Assembly (NCBI GenBank): GCA_943787925.1
Contig: CALSOH010000001.1
Span: forward strand, 434,001 to 498,000
DNA length: 64,000 nucleotides
Direction: 5' to 3'
From: TMED14 sp003507115
Lineage (GTDB): Bacteria > Bacteroidota > Bacteroidia > Flavobacteriales > Schleiferiaceae
Positions within the stretch are counted from its first letter, which is position 1; each line of letters begins with the position of its first letter. Of the stretch, positions 1 to 7,443 are shown piece after piece. The position numbers and the translations under genes were made by a program. The notes below the pieces were generated by a model that did no database searches, was not told the origin of the DNA, and saw only the letters and a list, made by a program, of their open reading frames with translations.

Positions 1-1260
1 ACTTCGGATGCAGGCTACTTCTTGCCCTACGAACCAGTGGTTACCGGCTTGGTAGACACCGTTTGTGCCTCACAGGATAGCGTAACGCTTTCAGCTGTGG
101 CGGTCCCCGGAACAACTTACGGTTGGTTCAACAGTCCCACAGATACGACCTTGTTGGGAACGGGCGATAACTACACGGTTCCTGTGGCTGGTCAAACGAG
201 CTACTATGTGAAGTTCTTGAACACCGCAGATTCTGCGACCACCTCATTGGCAGGGGGTAATGGATCGGCAGGTAATATGTTTAACATCATCAATACCTCC
301 GGTGCGCCTTTGACCATCACGGGCTTTGCCCAAGGTCCTGGCTCAGGTAACTCAAGCCTTACGGGTGCGGCCATGGCCATCTACTACACGCCGGGTAACT
401 ATACCACGCAGTCGGCGGCTTCTTGGAGCCAGTTGGCAAGTGGCACCGTGAACTTGACTTCCAGTGCAGCAACGGGCTACTTGCCTGTCAGCGTGACCAT
501 CCCTGCTGGAGCGACGTATGGCTTCTTCGTAGGTTTGACGTCCGGCTCGGTGCAGTATACCAATGGTACGGGTACAGCAGGTTCTTCACCCTGGTATGTC
601 CATCCTAAGTTCACCATCACGGAAGGCTTAGGCGGCTCTTACCCGAACCCTGTCAACAGCCCACGTTGTTGGAACGGTCAGGTCTTCTTTGGCTCTGCCG
701 GATGTTCGGACATCCGCGCCGAAGTGAGCTTCGCCATCAACACCGACACAGCTGTGGCGGTAGGCAGTGGTGTAGAGACCAACCCTGCTACGGGTCAGTT
801 TGACTTTGACGCGACGGGTTCTAACGGCCATGTATTCAACTGGAGCTTCGGCGACGGCGCGACGGGTACGGGCATGATGACCCAGCACAACTACGGTACG
901 GCCGGTGTTTACACGGTGAGCTTGGTCGTGACAGACACCATCTGTGGTACGTCCGACTCCACCAGCTTCCAGGTGACCTCGACGATCAGCGTGGGTGAGA
1001 ACGGCTTGAACCAAGTGGTTCGTGCCTTCCCGAACCCATCCAATGGTCAGGTCGTGGTAAGCATCTCCGGCACGGAAGCCTTCGAAGGTTCGATTCAAGT
1101 GGTCAACGGCGTAGGCCAGATCCTCGTGAACGAGCCGGTGGCCAAGCAGGATGGCGTGGTGGAGATCCCGATGGATCTGCGCAACTTGCCCAAGGGTGTA
1201 TACACCATCCGCTTGAGCGGTGAGCAAGGCGAAAGCAACCTCCGCGTGGTGCTTCAATAA
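1..1260 (+). CDS. T9SS-secreted PKD-domain protein, 5' end outside window
   Basis: The frame is open from base 1, so the N-terminus is missing. The visible part has a Thr/Ser/Gly-rich beta-sandwich region, then a PKD-like domain at about residues 262-325 (motif FNWSFGDGATGTG followed by YTVSLVVTD). A C-terminal T9SS type A sorting domain fills the last 80 or so residues (FPNPSNGQVVVSI, then LPKGVYTIRL near the end). The family logic is export through the outer membrane by the type IX system, with the tail removed and the protein released or anchored to the surface. No catalytic domain is visible in this fragment. An intrinsic terminator follows the stop by 30 bases. Confidence 0.88.
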   Translation, partial: TSDAGYFLPYEPVVTGLVDTVCASQDSVTLSAVAVPGTTYGWFNSPTDTTLLGTGDNYTVPVAGQTSYYVKFLNTADSATTSLAGGNGSAGNMFNIINTSGAPLTITGFAQGPGSGNSSLTGAAMAIYYTPGNYTTQSAASWSQLASGTVNLTSSAATGYLPVSVTIPAGATYGFFVGLTSGSVQYTNGTGTAGSSPWYVHPKFTITEGLGGSYPNPVNSPRCWNGQVFFGSAGCSDIRAEVSFAINTDTAVAVGSGVETNPATGQFDFDATGSNGHVFNWSFGDGATGTGMMTQHNYGTAGVYTVSLVVTDTICGTSDSTSFQVTSTISVGENGLNQVVRAFPNPSNGQVVVSISGTEAFEGSIQVVNGVGQILVNEPVAKQDGVVEIPMDLRNLPKGVYTIRLSGEQGESNLRVVLQ

Positions 1261-1290
1261 GCGACCACAGTCGGAAACGATTGTTTACAA

Positions 1291-1321
1291 GCCCCCGGCC
1301 TCGTGCCGGGGGCTTTTTTTT
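1291..1321 (+). terminator. Intrinsic terminator after the PKD/T9SS gene
   Basis: GC-only stem GCCCCCGGC / GCCGGGGGC with a short loop, followed by a run of nine T. It lies directly downstream of the T9SS gene stop. Confidence 0.9.
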
Positions 1322-1327
1322 GGCGCG

Positions 1328-1335
1328 TACTTTTG
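1328..1335 (+). promoter_or_regulatory. -7 box of the Smr gene
   Basis: TACTTTTG matches the Bacteroidota -7 consensus TAnnTTTG exactly. It ends four bases before the ATG at 1340, so the transcript would be leaderless or nearly so. Confidence 0.5.
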
Positions 1336-1339
1336 GCCC

Positions 1340-1882
1340 ATGGGGCATCCGTTTCAAGTAGGTGATTGGGTCACCTTTCTCGATGAAGTCGGGGAGGGGA
1401 AGGTTATTTCTGTTCGCGGGGAAGACGTGGAGGTGCTCGCGGGAGAATTTACCCGGGTTTTTTTGGCGCAGGAACTCATTCATAGGGATGAAGAAGCGGT
1501 TCGAAGATGGCCCAAGCGCCCGTGAAGCAAAAGGATTTGGACGTTCGGCTCAGCGCAGAACCCACTCTGCCTCCACCAACCGGCCAAACTAGGCCCCCTA
1601 GAAATAGACCTTCATTTGCATGAACTTCCCCCGCTTCATCGAGAAGCCACGGCCCATGAGAAACTGCTACATCAGCTCGACCATGCGCGAAGGGCCATCG
1701 CAGAAGCCAGGCGTCGAGGGGATCGACGAATTGTTTTAATTCACGGAAACGGAAGTGGCCGGCTTCGCCATGAGCTGGAACAAATGCTCCGAAAAGATGC
1801 CGGCCTACGCTACTTCGATGCCTCGTACCAACTCTTTGGGCAGGGGGCTTTGGAGGTGGAAATTTTGCACCGGTCAAAATAG
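1340..1882 (+). pseudogene. Smr-domain (MutS2-related) protein, reading frame broken twice
   Basis: The first frame from ATG 1340 encodes a DUF2027-like N-terminal barrel (FQVGDWVTFLDEVGEGKV) and stops at 1523-1525. The Smr domain follows, starting with LEIDLHLHEL and continuing with VLIHGNGSGRLRHEL, and ends at 1882. The linker between them is in a third frame (VKQKDLDVRLSAEPTLPPP). Adding one C to the CCC run at 1519-1521 and removing one C from the CCCCC run at about 1592-1596 gives one continuous protein of about 180 residues. Smr domains are linked to nucleic-acid cleavage and, in MutS2, ribosome rescue; the role here is unknown. The full DUF2027 protein is usually longer. Either a real pseudogene or two homopolymer errors; I favour errors. 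Confidence 0.75.
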
Positions 1883-1892
1883 ACTACCTTTG
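1864..1892 (+). promoter_or_regulatory. rnpB promoter
   Basis: A TTTG at 1864-1867 and TACCTTTG at 1885-1892 are separated by 17 bases, matching the Bacteroidota promoter (TTTG, 17-23 bases, TAnnTTTG). The predicted start falls at about 1899, exactly where the P1 helix of RNase P RNA begins. The promoter overlaps the end of the Smr coding sequence. Confidence 0.8.
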
Positions 1893-1898
1893 TCGCCG

Positions 1899-2276
1899 CG
1901 TACAGCCGGCCTTGTCGCCTTGATTTTCAAGGAGGAAAGTCCGGACAACACAGAGCACCGCGCTTCTTAACAGGAAGGCAGAGGACCCGCAAGGGGAGTC
2001 TGACAGCTAGTGCCGCAGAGAGGGAAACCGCCACGAGGCATCGATCGAGCAACGTGGTAAGGGTGAAAAGGTGGGGTAAGAGCCCACCAGCAGTTTGGGT
2101 AACCAGGCTGGCTTGGTAAACCTCGCGGGTTGAAATGCCACGTAGACCGATGCTTAAGGGCTGCTCGCCCAATGTCGGAGGGTAGGCAGATGGAGCAAGG
2201 GGGTGACCGCTTGCCTAGATCAATGACAAGGACGTGCTTCGGCACGGACAGAATCCGGCTTATACGGCTGTACGTT
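1899..2276 (+). ncRNA. rnpB: RNase P RNA, bacterial class A
   Basis: Catalytic RNA of ribonuclease P, which trims tRNA 5' leaders. The universally conserved block GAGGAAAGTCCGGAC is at 1931-1945, and the conserved 3' block ACAGAATCCGGCTTAT at about 2247-2262. The ends form a perfect 9-bp P1 helix (CGTACAGCC at 1899-1907 with GGCTGTACG at 2266-2274) that is followed at once by a T run, so P1 also serves as the terminator stem. Length of about 376 nt is normal for the class. No protein is encoded here; apparent reading frames across it are spurious. Confidence 0.96.
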
Positions 2277-2306
2277 TTTTTCTCACTTTGGCTCGGAAAA
2301 GCCGCC

Positions 2307-2314
2307 TACCTTTG
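2307..2314 (+). promoter_or_regulatory. -7 box of the DEAD-box helicase gene
   Basis: TACCTTTG, an exact TAnnTTTG match, 17 bases before the ATG. A TTTG at 2287-2290 could be the -33 element, though the 16-base spacing is slightly short. Confidence 0.6.
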
Positions 2315-2331
2315 CACACTTAAATTTCCCT

Positions 2332-4152
2332 ATGACTTTATTCAACACCCTCGGGCTCAACCAGCCTTTGCTTGACGCGATTGACGCTTTGGGCTTTACC
2401 GAAGCGACGCCGATCCAGGCCGAGACCATTCCTGCCTTGTTGGCAGACGAGGGAAAACGCGATTTGATCGCATTGGCCCAAACCGGAACCGGTAAAACGG
2501 CCGCTTTTGGATTGCCCCTATTACAAATTTTGGATGGCCAACGTGGCGCTGAGCCTAAAAAGCCCAGCGTCCTGATTCTCTCCCCCACGCGTGAACTCTG
2601 TGTTCAGATTGCCGGCGAAATGGAGAAGTATGCTATAAACATGCGTCACATCCGTTTATTGGCGGTATATGGCGGATCGAGCATTCGCACGCAGCAAACC
2701 GCGATGCGCAAAGGGGTTGACATTTTGGTCGCTACCCCAGGTCGAATGATGGACTTGGCCCGTCGTGGCGATGTTCAGTTTGACGCCTTACAAACGCTGG
2801 TCCTCGACGAGTCGGATGAAATGCTCAATATGGGCTTCCTGGACGATGTCCGAGAAGTTTTGGAAAAGGCCCCTGAAGGCATGAATACGTGGTTGTTCAG
2901 CGCCACCTTGCCCAAGCCGATCGAGAAGATCACCAAGGAATTCATGGATAACCCATTACAAGTCCAAATTGGGCAGCGGAACATGGCGTCTACCCAAGTT
3001 GAGCACTTTGCCTTTTTGACTACCCGCGAAAACCGCTACAAAGGGCTACGTCGGTTGATTGACAGTTCACCCGGAATGTATGCGATGATCTTCTGTACCA
3101 CCAAAGTGGAGACGCAAGAGACAGCCGAGTCCCTCATTGGGGACGGTTACACGGCCGCGGCCTTGCATGGCGATTTGTCGCAGCAGCAACGAGACCTCGT
3201 GATGCACGCTTTCCGTACGAAGCAAGTTCGGCTTTTGGTCTGCACAGACGTGGCGGCACGGGGTATTGATGTTAAGGACATTACCCATGTCATTCACCAT
3301 CGTTTGCCAAATGATTTGGAGGGCTACAATCACCGCTCTGGCCGTACCGGTCGCGCGGGGAATACAGGTATTTCCTGGGCCATGGTCACAAATGCGGAAG
3401 CCCGCAAATTGACCGCTCTGGAGCGTGAAATCAAGCGTGAAATTAAGCGTGCCCAATTCCCATCGCGCAACGATGTGGTCTTGGGACAGCTACAGCACTT
3501 TGCGCAGAAAGTCGCAGCCCAATCCGAAGGGATGGAGCTCGTCGAAGAACATGTGGCTTCCTTGATGCCTATGTTCGAAGGTCTTTCCACCAAAGAGCTT
3601 GTTTCCAAATTCTTAGCAGCTGAGTTTGATGTTTTGTTCCGTCACTATGCCGAGCATGTCGACCTTGACCTGAACCGTAATGAGCGTCGCCGCAACGAGC
3701 GTGGGGACAATTTTGAACGGAGTGATGCCACTTCAGACCGCGGACCCCGTCAAGCGGGTCGAACTGACGAGCAGCGCTTTTGGATTAACCTCGGTGAAAA
3801 GCACGGCTTTACATGGCCTTTATTGAAAGATTTCGTTCGCGAAGTGGGCCGCTTAGGTGACTTTGATGTCCAAGGAGTAAACGTAGGCCCTGCTCACGGC
3901 TATTTTACCGTTCCGGCTGGACGAGCCGAAGAGGTCCGCACGGCCATGGAGCAAGCGGAGTTTAACGGAGTGCGCGTCAAGCTTGACCCAGTTGAACATC
4001 ATGTCGGCCGATATGACCGTCCTCGCGATGACAATGGTAGCCGGATGCGCGGGCGCGGAGATCGCCCCTTTCAAAAAGGTGGATTTAGTGGAGGGCGCCG
4101 AGATAGCGCTCGGCCTCCAGCGCGGCCATACAACCGGTCCCCGCGGCGGTAA
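2332..4152 (+). CDS. DEAD-box ATP-dependent RNA helicase with DbpA-type RNA-binding domain
   Basis: 606 residues. The helicase core shows motif I AQTGTGKT (49-56), Ib PTREL (85-89), motif II as DESD (159-162) instead of DEAD, motif III SAT and motif VI HRSGRTGRAG. After a charged, Arg-rich linker comes a DbpA/CsdA-like RNA-binding fold (WINLGEKHGF to GYFTVPAG, about residues 484-535) and an RGG-like basic tail. The family unwinds short RNA duplexes in ribosome assembly and cold adaptation. The gene follows rnpB with its own promoter. Its last 68 bases overlap the 3' end of trxB on the other strand. Precise subfamily (CshA, DeaD or DbpA) is not decided by what I can see. Confidence 0.93.
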   Translation: MTLFNTLGLNQPLLDAIDALGFTEATPIQAETIPALLADEGKRDLIALAQTGTGKTAAFGLPLLQILDGQRGAEPKKPSVLILSPTRELCVQIAGEMEKYAINMRHIRLLAVYGGSSIRTQQTAMRKGVDILVATPGRMMDLARRGDVQFDALQTLVLDESDEMLNMGFLDDVREVLEKAPEGMNTWLFSATLPKPIEKITKEFMDNPLQVQIGQRNMASTQVEHFAFLTTRENRYKGLRRLIDSSPGMYAMIFCTTKVETQETAESLIGDGYTAAALHGDLSQQQRDLVMHAFRTKQVRLLVCTDVAARGIDVKDITHVIHHRLPNDLEGYNHRSGRTGRAGNTGISWAMVTNAEARKLTALEREIKREIKRAQFPSRNDVVLGQLQHFAQKVAAQSEGMELVEEHVASLMPMFEGLSTKELVSKFLAAEFDVLFRHYAEHVDLDLNRNERRRNERGDNFERSDATSDRGPRQAGRTDEQRFWINLGEKHGFTWPLLKDFVREVGRLGDFDVQGVNVGPAHGYFTVPAGRAEEVRTAMEQAEFNGVRVKLDPVEHHVGRYDRPRDDNGSRMRGRGDRPFQKGGFSGGRRDSARPPARPYNRSPRR

Positions 4153-5020
4153 CCGCCTGTCGGTAGACCTTGTCTTGAACATCCCCTGCAGCAAACACGC
4201 CAGGTCGAACGGTTTCCGTTTTGCCTGGCGTTGTGATTAAGTAGCCGGTTTCATCCATAGCCAATTGGCCTTGAAAAATGCCAGTATTGGGCTTGTGACC
4301 AATCGCTACAAAGAACCCCTTTGCTGGGATGACGGATTCCTCTCCGGAAATTCGGTCGCGAACTTTCACGCCTTCGACGCTTTGGTCGCCAAGGAGTTCC
4401 AGCGTTTCTGTATTCCAACGCACCTCAATATTGGGAGTGCTCATCACGCGGTTTTGCATAGCCTTGGACGCACGCATCTGATCACGACGTACTAAGAGCG
4501 TGACTTTTGGGCATAGTTTGGCCAAATAAGTTGCCTCTTCCGCTGCCGTGTCGCCACCGCCCACGATGACAACATCCAGTCCTTTAAAGAAGAAGCCATC
4601 ACAAACCGCACAAGCACTTACGCCAAAGCCCATAAATTTTTCCTCTGATGGGAGGCCTAAATATTGGGCGGTCGCACCGGTAGAAATGATTACGCTTCGC
4701 GCTTGTAATTGGATGGTTTCATCTACCGTGATGGTATGCCATCCCCCCACTTCTTGGTTAAAGTCCACCTGCGTAACGAGTCCCCAACGGACATCCGTAC
4801 CAAAGCGTTCGGCTTGTTTTTTCAAATCCTCCATCATGGCATTTCCGTCGACGCCCTCTGGGTAGCCGGGAAAATTGTCTACTTCGGTGGTCGTCGTCAA
4901 CTGACCGCCGGGCTGCAGGCCTACGTACATGACGGGGTGAAGGTCAGCACGAGCAGCGTAGATGGCGGCGGTGTATCCGGCTGGCCCGGATCCGATGATG
5001 AGGCATTCGATTTGTTCCAT
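4085..5020 (-). CDS. trxB: Thioredoxin-disulfide reductase
   Basis: 311 residues, the usual length. It reduces oxidised thioredoxin with NADPH through FAD and a redox disulfide in the cytoplasm. Visible elements: FAD-binding GSGPAGYTAA (10-19), redox CAVC (137-140), NADPH-binding GGGDTAAEEA (from 154), and the C-terminal FAD motif GVFAAGDVQD. Its ATG lies seven bases from a perfect -7 box, so the mRNA is probably almost leaderless. The 3' end runs 68 bases into the convergent helicase gene, and both stop codons look genuine. Confidence 0.97.
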   Translation of the reverse strand: MEQIECLIIGSGPAGYTAAIYAARADLHPVMYVGLQPGGQLTTTTEVDNFPGYPEGVDGNAMMEDLKKQAERFGTDVRWGLVTQVDFNQEVGGWHTITVDETIQLQARSVIISTGATAQYLGLPSEEKFMGFGVSACAVCDGFFFKGLDVVIVGGGDTAAEEATYLAKLCPKVTLLVRRDQMRASKAMQNRVMSTPNIEVRWNTETLELLGDQSVEGVKVRDRISGEESVIPAKGFFVAIGHKPNTGIFQGQLAMDETGYLITTPGKTETVRPGVFAAGDVQDKVYRQAVTAAGTGCMAALEAERYLGALH

Positions 5021-5027
5021 AGTGTGG

Positions 5028-5035
5028 CAAAAATA
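5028..5035 (-). promoter_or_regulatory. -7 box of trxB
   Basis: On the minus strand TATTTTTG matches TAnnTTTG exactly, seven bases upstream of the trxB start codon. Confidence 0.6.
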
Positions 5036-5093
5036 GGGCCTGATTCCGCTGAAATTGTGACTTCTTCAGGGTGCAAACTTTCTGCCTTTTGCA

Positions 5094-5101
5094 TATCTTT
5101 G
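5094..5101 (+). promoter_or_regulatory. -7 box of the tRNA-Pro gene
   Basis: TATCTTTG, an exact TAnnTTTG match, placed 11 bases before the first acceptor-stem base. Confidence 0.65.
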
Positions 5102-5112
5102 CCGCCCATCCT

Positions 5113-5188
5113 CGGGATGTAGCTCAGGTGGTAGAGTACACGTCTGGGGGGCGTGTGGTCGCACGTTCGAATCGTGTCATCCCGACCA
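5113..5188 (+). tRNA. tRNA-Pro (anticodon GGG), CCA encoded
   Basis: Cloverleaf folds by hand: acceptor CGGGATG / CATCCCG, D arm GCTC...GAGT, anticodon arm CACGT / GCGTG with loop CTGGGGG (anticodon GGG), T arm GCACG-TTCGAAT-CGTGT. The 3' CCA is in the DNA at 5186-5188. The C1-G72 pair is typical of bacterial proline tRNAs. Confidence 0.94.
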
Positions 5189-5197
5189 AAGGACCCT

Positions 5198-5226
5198 AAA
5201 CCCGCATCGTGAGATGCGGGTTTTTT
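5198..5226 (+). terminator. Intrinsic terminator after tRNA-Pro
   Basis: 8-bp stem CCCGCATC / GATGCGGG (5201-5208 with 5213-5220) followed by six T. Confidence 0.9.
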
Positions 5227-5503
5227 AATTCTAAATAGATTGGTTTCAGGGGTTTGAGTGAGATCTAAGTGTGACGAAATCGGGGGGCAAACTCCCTGAC
5301 TGAATTCAGTTTTCTAGGGGACATCGGTGAGATTTTTCAAATTTGCTCTTCTCGGACGGTGGAGCAGGATTTCAAATAATTTCGAAAAGTGTTTAAACAT
5401 CAAAAATATGAAATAGTTACATTGCTGATTTATAGCATTTTATAGTTGAAAATAATTTTATAAACAAACTTTTTAACAGGCCCTTGTTTTCTTTAGGATG
5501 TAT
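5227..5503 (+). other. AT-rich intergenic stretch without a recognisable gene
   Basis: About 280 bases with no convincing reading frame, clearly richer in A and T than its surroundings, especially from 5380 on. The only small feature seen is the palindrome ACTGAATTCAGT near 5300. It probably serves as the upstream region of the structured RNA that follows. Confidence 0.6.
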
Positions 5504-5511
5504 TATACTTT
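5484..5511 (+). promoter_or_regulatory. Promoter of the large structured RNA
   Basis: TTG at 5484-5486, then 17 bases, then TATACTTT (5504-5511). It is a mixed match between the sigma-70 form TATAAT and the Bacteroidota -7 box. The predicted start is near 5518, at the border where base composition changes from AT-rich to GC-rich. Confidence 0.5.
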
Positions 5512-5517
5512 CATAAA

Positions 5518-6182
5518 GCACAACAGCAATATGGCAACGGCCAATGTTGGTCCCAGGGTGCGAAAGGGCCCGGGGATGTGTCTCAGAACCAACGAGCTAA
5601 CTGGAGGTTAATGTACTAAAAGAACGCGAATTGAACGAAAGTGTGGTCTAGAAATAGAACAGTTCTGAGCGCTACTTGGAAGAATCTCAAAGGTGGGTAA
5701 CCACATTTGTGGAGGACGTAAGAATGGTTGAGAGATCATTCCTGGGAATCGCAAGAAACCCTGCGCAGAATTCGGAAACGAGAACAGCGAAGTAAAACCA
5801 AGTAGCCCAATGCTGGAAGACCGCCCGAAAGGGCGGTTCAACAGCCCCGGCGAAGTGCTCCGGCACCGAGTTGCCTGTGAAGGAACCAATGCATCCGCAA
5901 GGATTCGGAGGAACCCCTGGAGGGCCAGGATCTTCACCTCAGTGAAGATAGCGCAGAGCTAATGCGGCAACGCGGCCTTGGGATAGAGGTCGGCTCCCTG
6001 AACCGACGCGGACAGGAAGTATGCCCAGAGGCAGACACCGGCTGGAACGGACGATGAAACAGGCGTCACGAGTACAGAGTTAGCTCTGGAAATTTCACCG
6101 GGAGACCATCCTACGGGATGTCATACACCAGGAAACTGGAGCGTGAAAGGGCGATGTCTACGGGCGTCGCCCTTGTCTTTTA
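5518..6182 (+). ncRNA. Large structured noncoding RNA, family not recognised
   Basis: About 665 nt without a plausible protein frame but crowded with hairpins. Clear GNRA-tetraloop hairpins: TCTA-GAAA-TAGA (5647-5658), CCGCCC-GAAA-GGGCGG (5821-5836), ATCC-GCAA-GGAT (5893-5904), GCG-GCAA-CGC (5964-5973), CCAG-GAAA-CTGG (6128-6139). Other stems: ATCTTCAC/GTGAAGAT (5930-5949), GTCGG/CCGAC (about 5989-6007), CAGAG-TTAG-CTCTG (about 6075-6088). It has a promoter upstream and a terminator hairpin at its end. Frequent GNRA loops suggest a compact tertiary fold as in introns or OLE/GOLLD/ROOL-type RNAs. A GTGCG near 5559 resembles a group II intron 5' end, but I find no domain V and no reverse transcriptase. 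It is not RNase P RNA, tmRNA or rRNA. Function unknown. Confidence 0.7.
6147..6182 (+). terminator. Terminator hairpin of the large RNA
   Basis: Stem AAGGGCGA (6147-6154) with TCGCCCTT (6167-6174), then GTCTTTTA. The convergent oxidoreductase gene ends 26 bases beyond. Confidence 0.6.
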
Positions 6183-6208
6183 GGTGCGAATGCCTGCGAA
6201 GTTATTTT

Positions 6209-7351
6209 TCACGCGGAAAGCAAGGCAGCCATCTTCAAGCCAAGTTCGGGAGCCAAAGCCACGCCCATGCCACCCATGCGCGCCGCGACATACGTTTGGT
6301 CTCCAAGGTCCTCCAAATAGGGTTTTTTACTTTGGTCACTGGAAAAGGCCATGGTTCCAGCCCAGCGTTCCGCAATATTCACTCGGAATCCCGGAAGAAG
6401 GACGGTATGGAGGTAGTTTTCCAGGTAGGCTTGAACTTCATCGCTTGTTTGCGCGTCATGGGTTTCTTCGGCGGCTCGGAATTGATTTCTTCCGCCTCCA
6501 AGTAACAAACGATCACCTACATTTCGAAAATAGAGGTAGCCCGCATCGGCATGGTATGTCCCTTGAAAGGGCAGATTCGAGATGGGATCGGTGAATAGAA
6601 CTTGACCGCGACCCGGTACGATGTCCAATTGAGGAAGGCTAAGGTGAGCCCAGGCATTCGAGGCAACGACGACGTTTCTGGCCATCCAAACGCCTTGAGG
6701 GCTCGGGATGCGCCAAGCGCCGTTTTCGTACGTCCATTCAGATTTAGGAGGGAGAGGGACTCCCCGATGAATACGAGCACCTGCAGCCAAGACAGCGTGA
6801 GTCAATTGGGCATATGCCTTCCCTGGATGTAAGCCGGCTTCATGGCGAATGGAGATAGCATGAGGTAGTTGAGGACTAAAGCCTTCGGCTACGCGGTACA
6901 CGTTCCCGGGGATATCCGCGCGATGAGCCAAAGTGTTGAGATGATCCAATGCGGCCACGGCTCTTTGATACCCATCTTTTTGATCTGGGCTAAATACTTC
7001 GTGGCCTAATGCGTCCTTCCAGTCCAAGTCAGCGGCGGAAAATGTACTGCGCCACTGTTGCAAGCCCATATACCGTTGATGCAGCCGCTCAATGATATCG
7101 TCTTCAGGTTCGTGGGCCAAATCTTCCAATAGTTCCGTCGGACTCCCAAAACAGGCAAATCCAGCATTCCGTGTACTGGCGCCTGCCTGCATCGAGGGCA
7201 GACGGTCCACGAGGTGGATACGTCCTTTGGGGTGACGTTGGAGCCAATGCCACGCGGTCCATAGACCGACGAACCCAGCACCCACAATCAATACATCGGA
7301 GAGCTCGTGATGACGTTGGTGTTCCCAATGGGATGATGAAACCATAGACAT
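6209..7351 (-). CDS. FAD-dependent oxidoreductase, DAO / PuuB-like
   Basis: 380 residues. An N-terminal dinucleotide-binding motif VLIVGAGFVGLWTAWHW (GAGFVG at 24-29) is followed by GASTRNAGFACFGSPTELLE, typical of the D-amino-acid-oxidase fold group that includes gamma-glutamylputrescine oxidase and YgaF. These enzymes oxidise a C-N bond and pass electrons to oxygen or a quinone. The substrate cannot be read from the sequence. The C-terminal FAD contact region RMGGMGVALAPELG is intact. It stands alone between the structured RNA and a divergent regulator gene, which could control it. Confidence 0.85.
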   Translation of the reverse strand: MSMVSSSHWEHQRHHELSDVLIVGAGFVGLWTAWHWLQRHPKGRIHLVDRLPSMQAGASTRNAGFACFGSPTELLEDLAHEPEDDIIERLHQRYMGLQQWRSTFSAADLDWKDALGHEVFSPDQKDGYQRAVAALDHLNTLAHRADIPGNVYRVAEGFSPQLPHAISIRHEAGLHPGKAYAQLTHAVLAAGARIHRGVPLPPKSEWTYENGAWRIPSPQGVWMARNVVVASNAWAHLSLPQLDIVPGRGQVLFTDPISNLPFQGTYHADAGYLYFRNVGDRLLLGGGRNQFRAAEETHDAQTSDEVQAYLENYLHTVLLPGFRVNIAERWAGTMAFSSDQSKKPYLEDLGDQTYVAARMGGMGVALAPELGLKMAALLSA

Positions 7352-7443
7352 GGATGGAATGTAGGTGAAAAACTAAAGAGTCTATACAATTCAGGCATTC
7401 TTTTTGCGTAGAATCAGGAACTTTGACACTCTAAAACGAAAAG

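Noticed and set aside
5608..5937. A 109-codon minus-strand reading frame across the structured RNA
   Set aside because: Composition is unlike the real genes, it lies inside a region packed with stem-loops, and it has no promoter or neighbours to support it.
5518..6182. Large RNA considered as an ordinary group II intron, tmRNA or second RNase P RNA
   Set aside because: No domain V, no reverse transcriptase, no tRNA-like ends with tag frame, and none of the conserved RNase P blocks.
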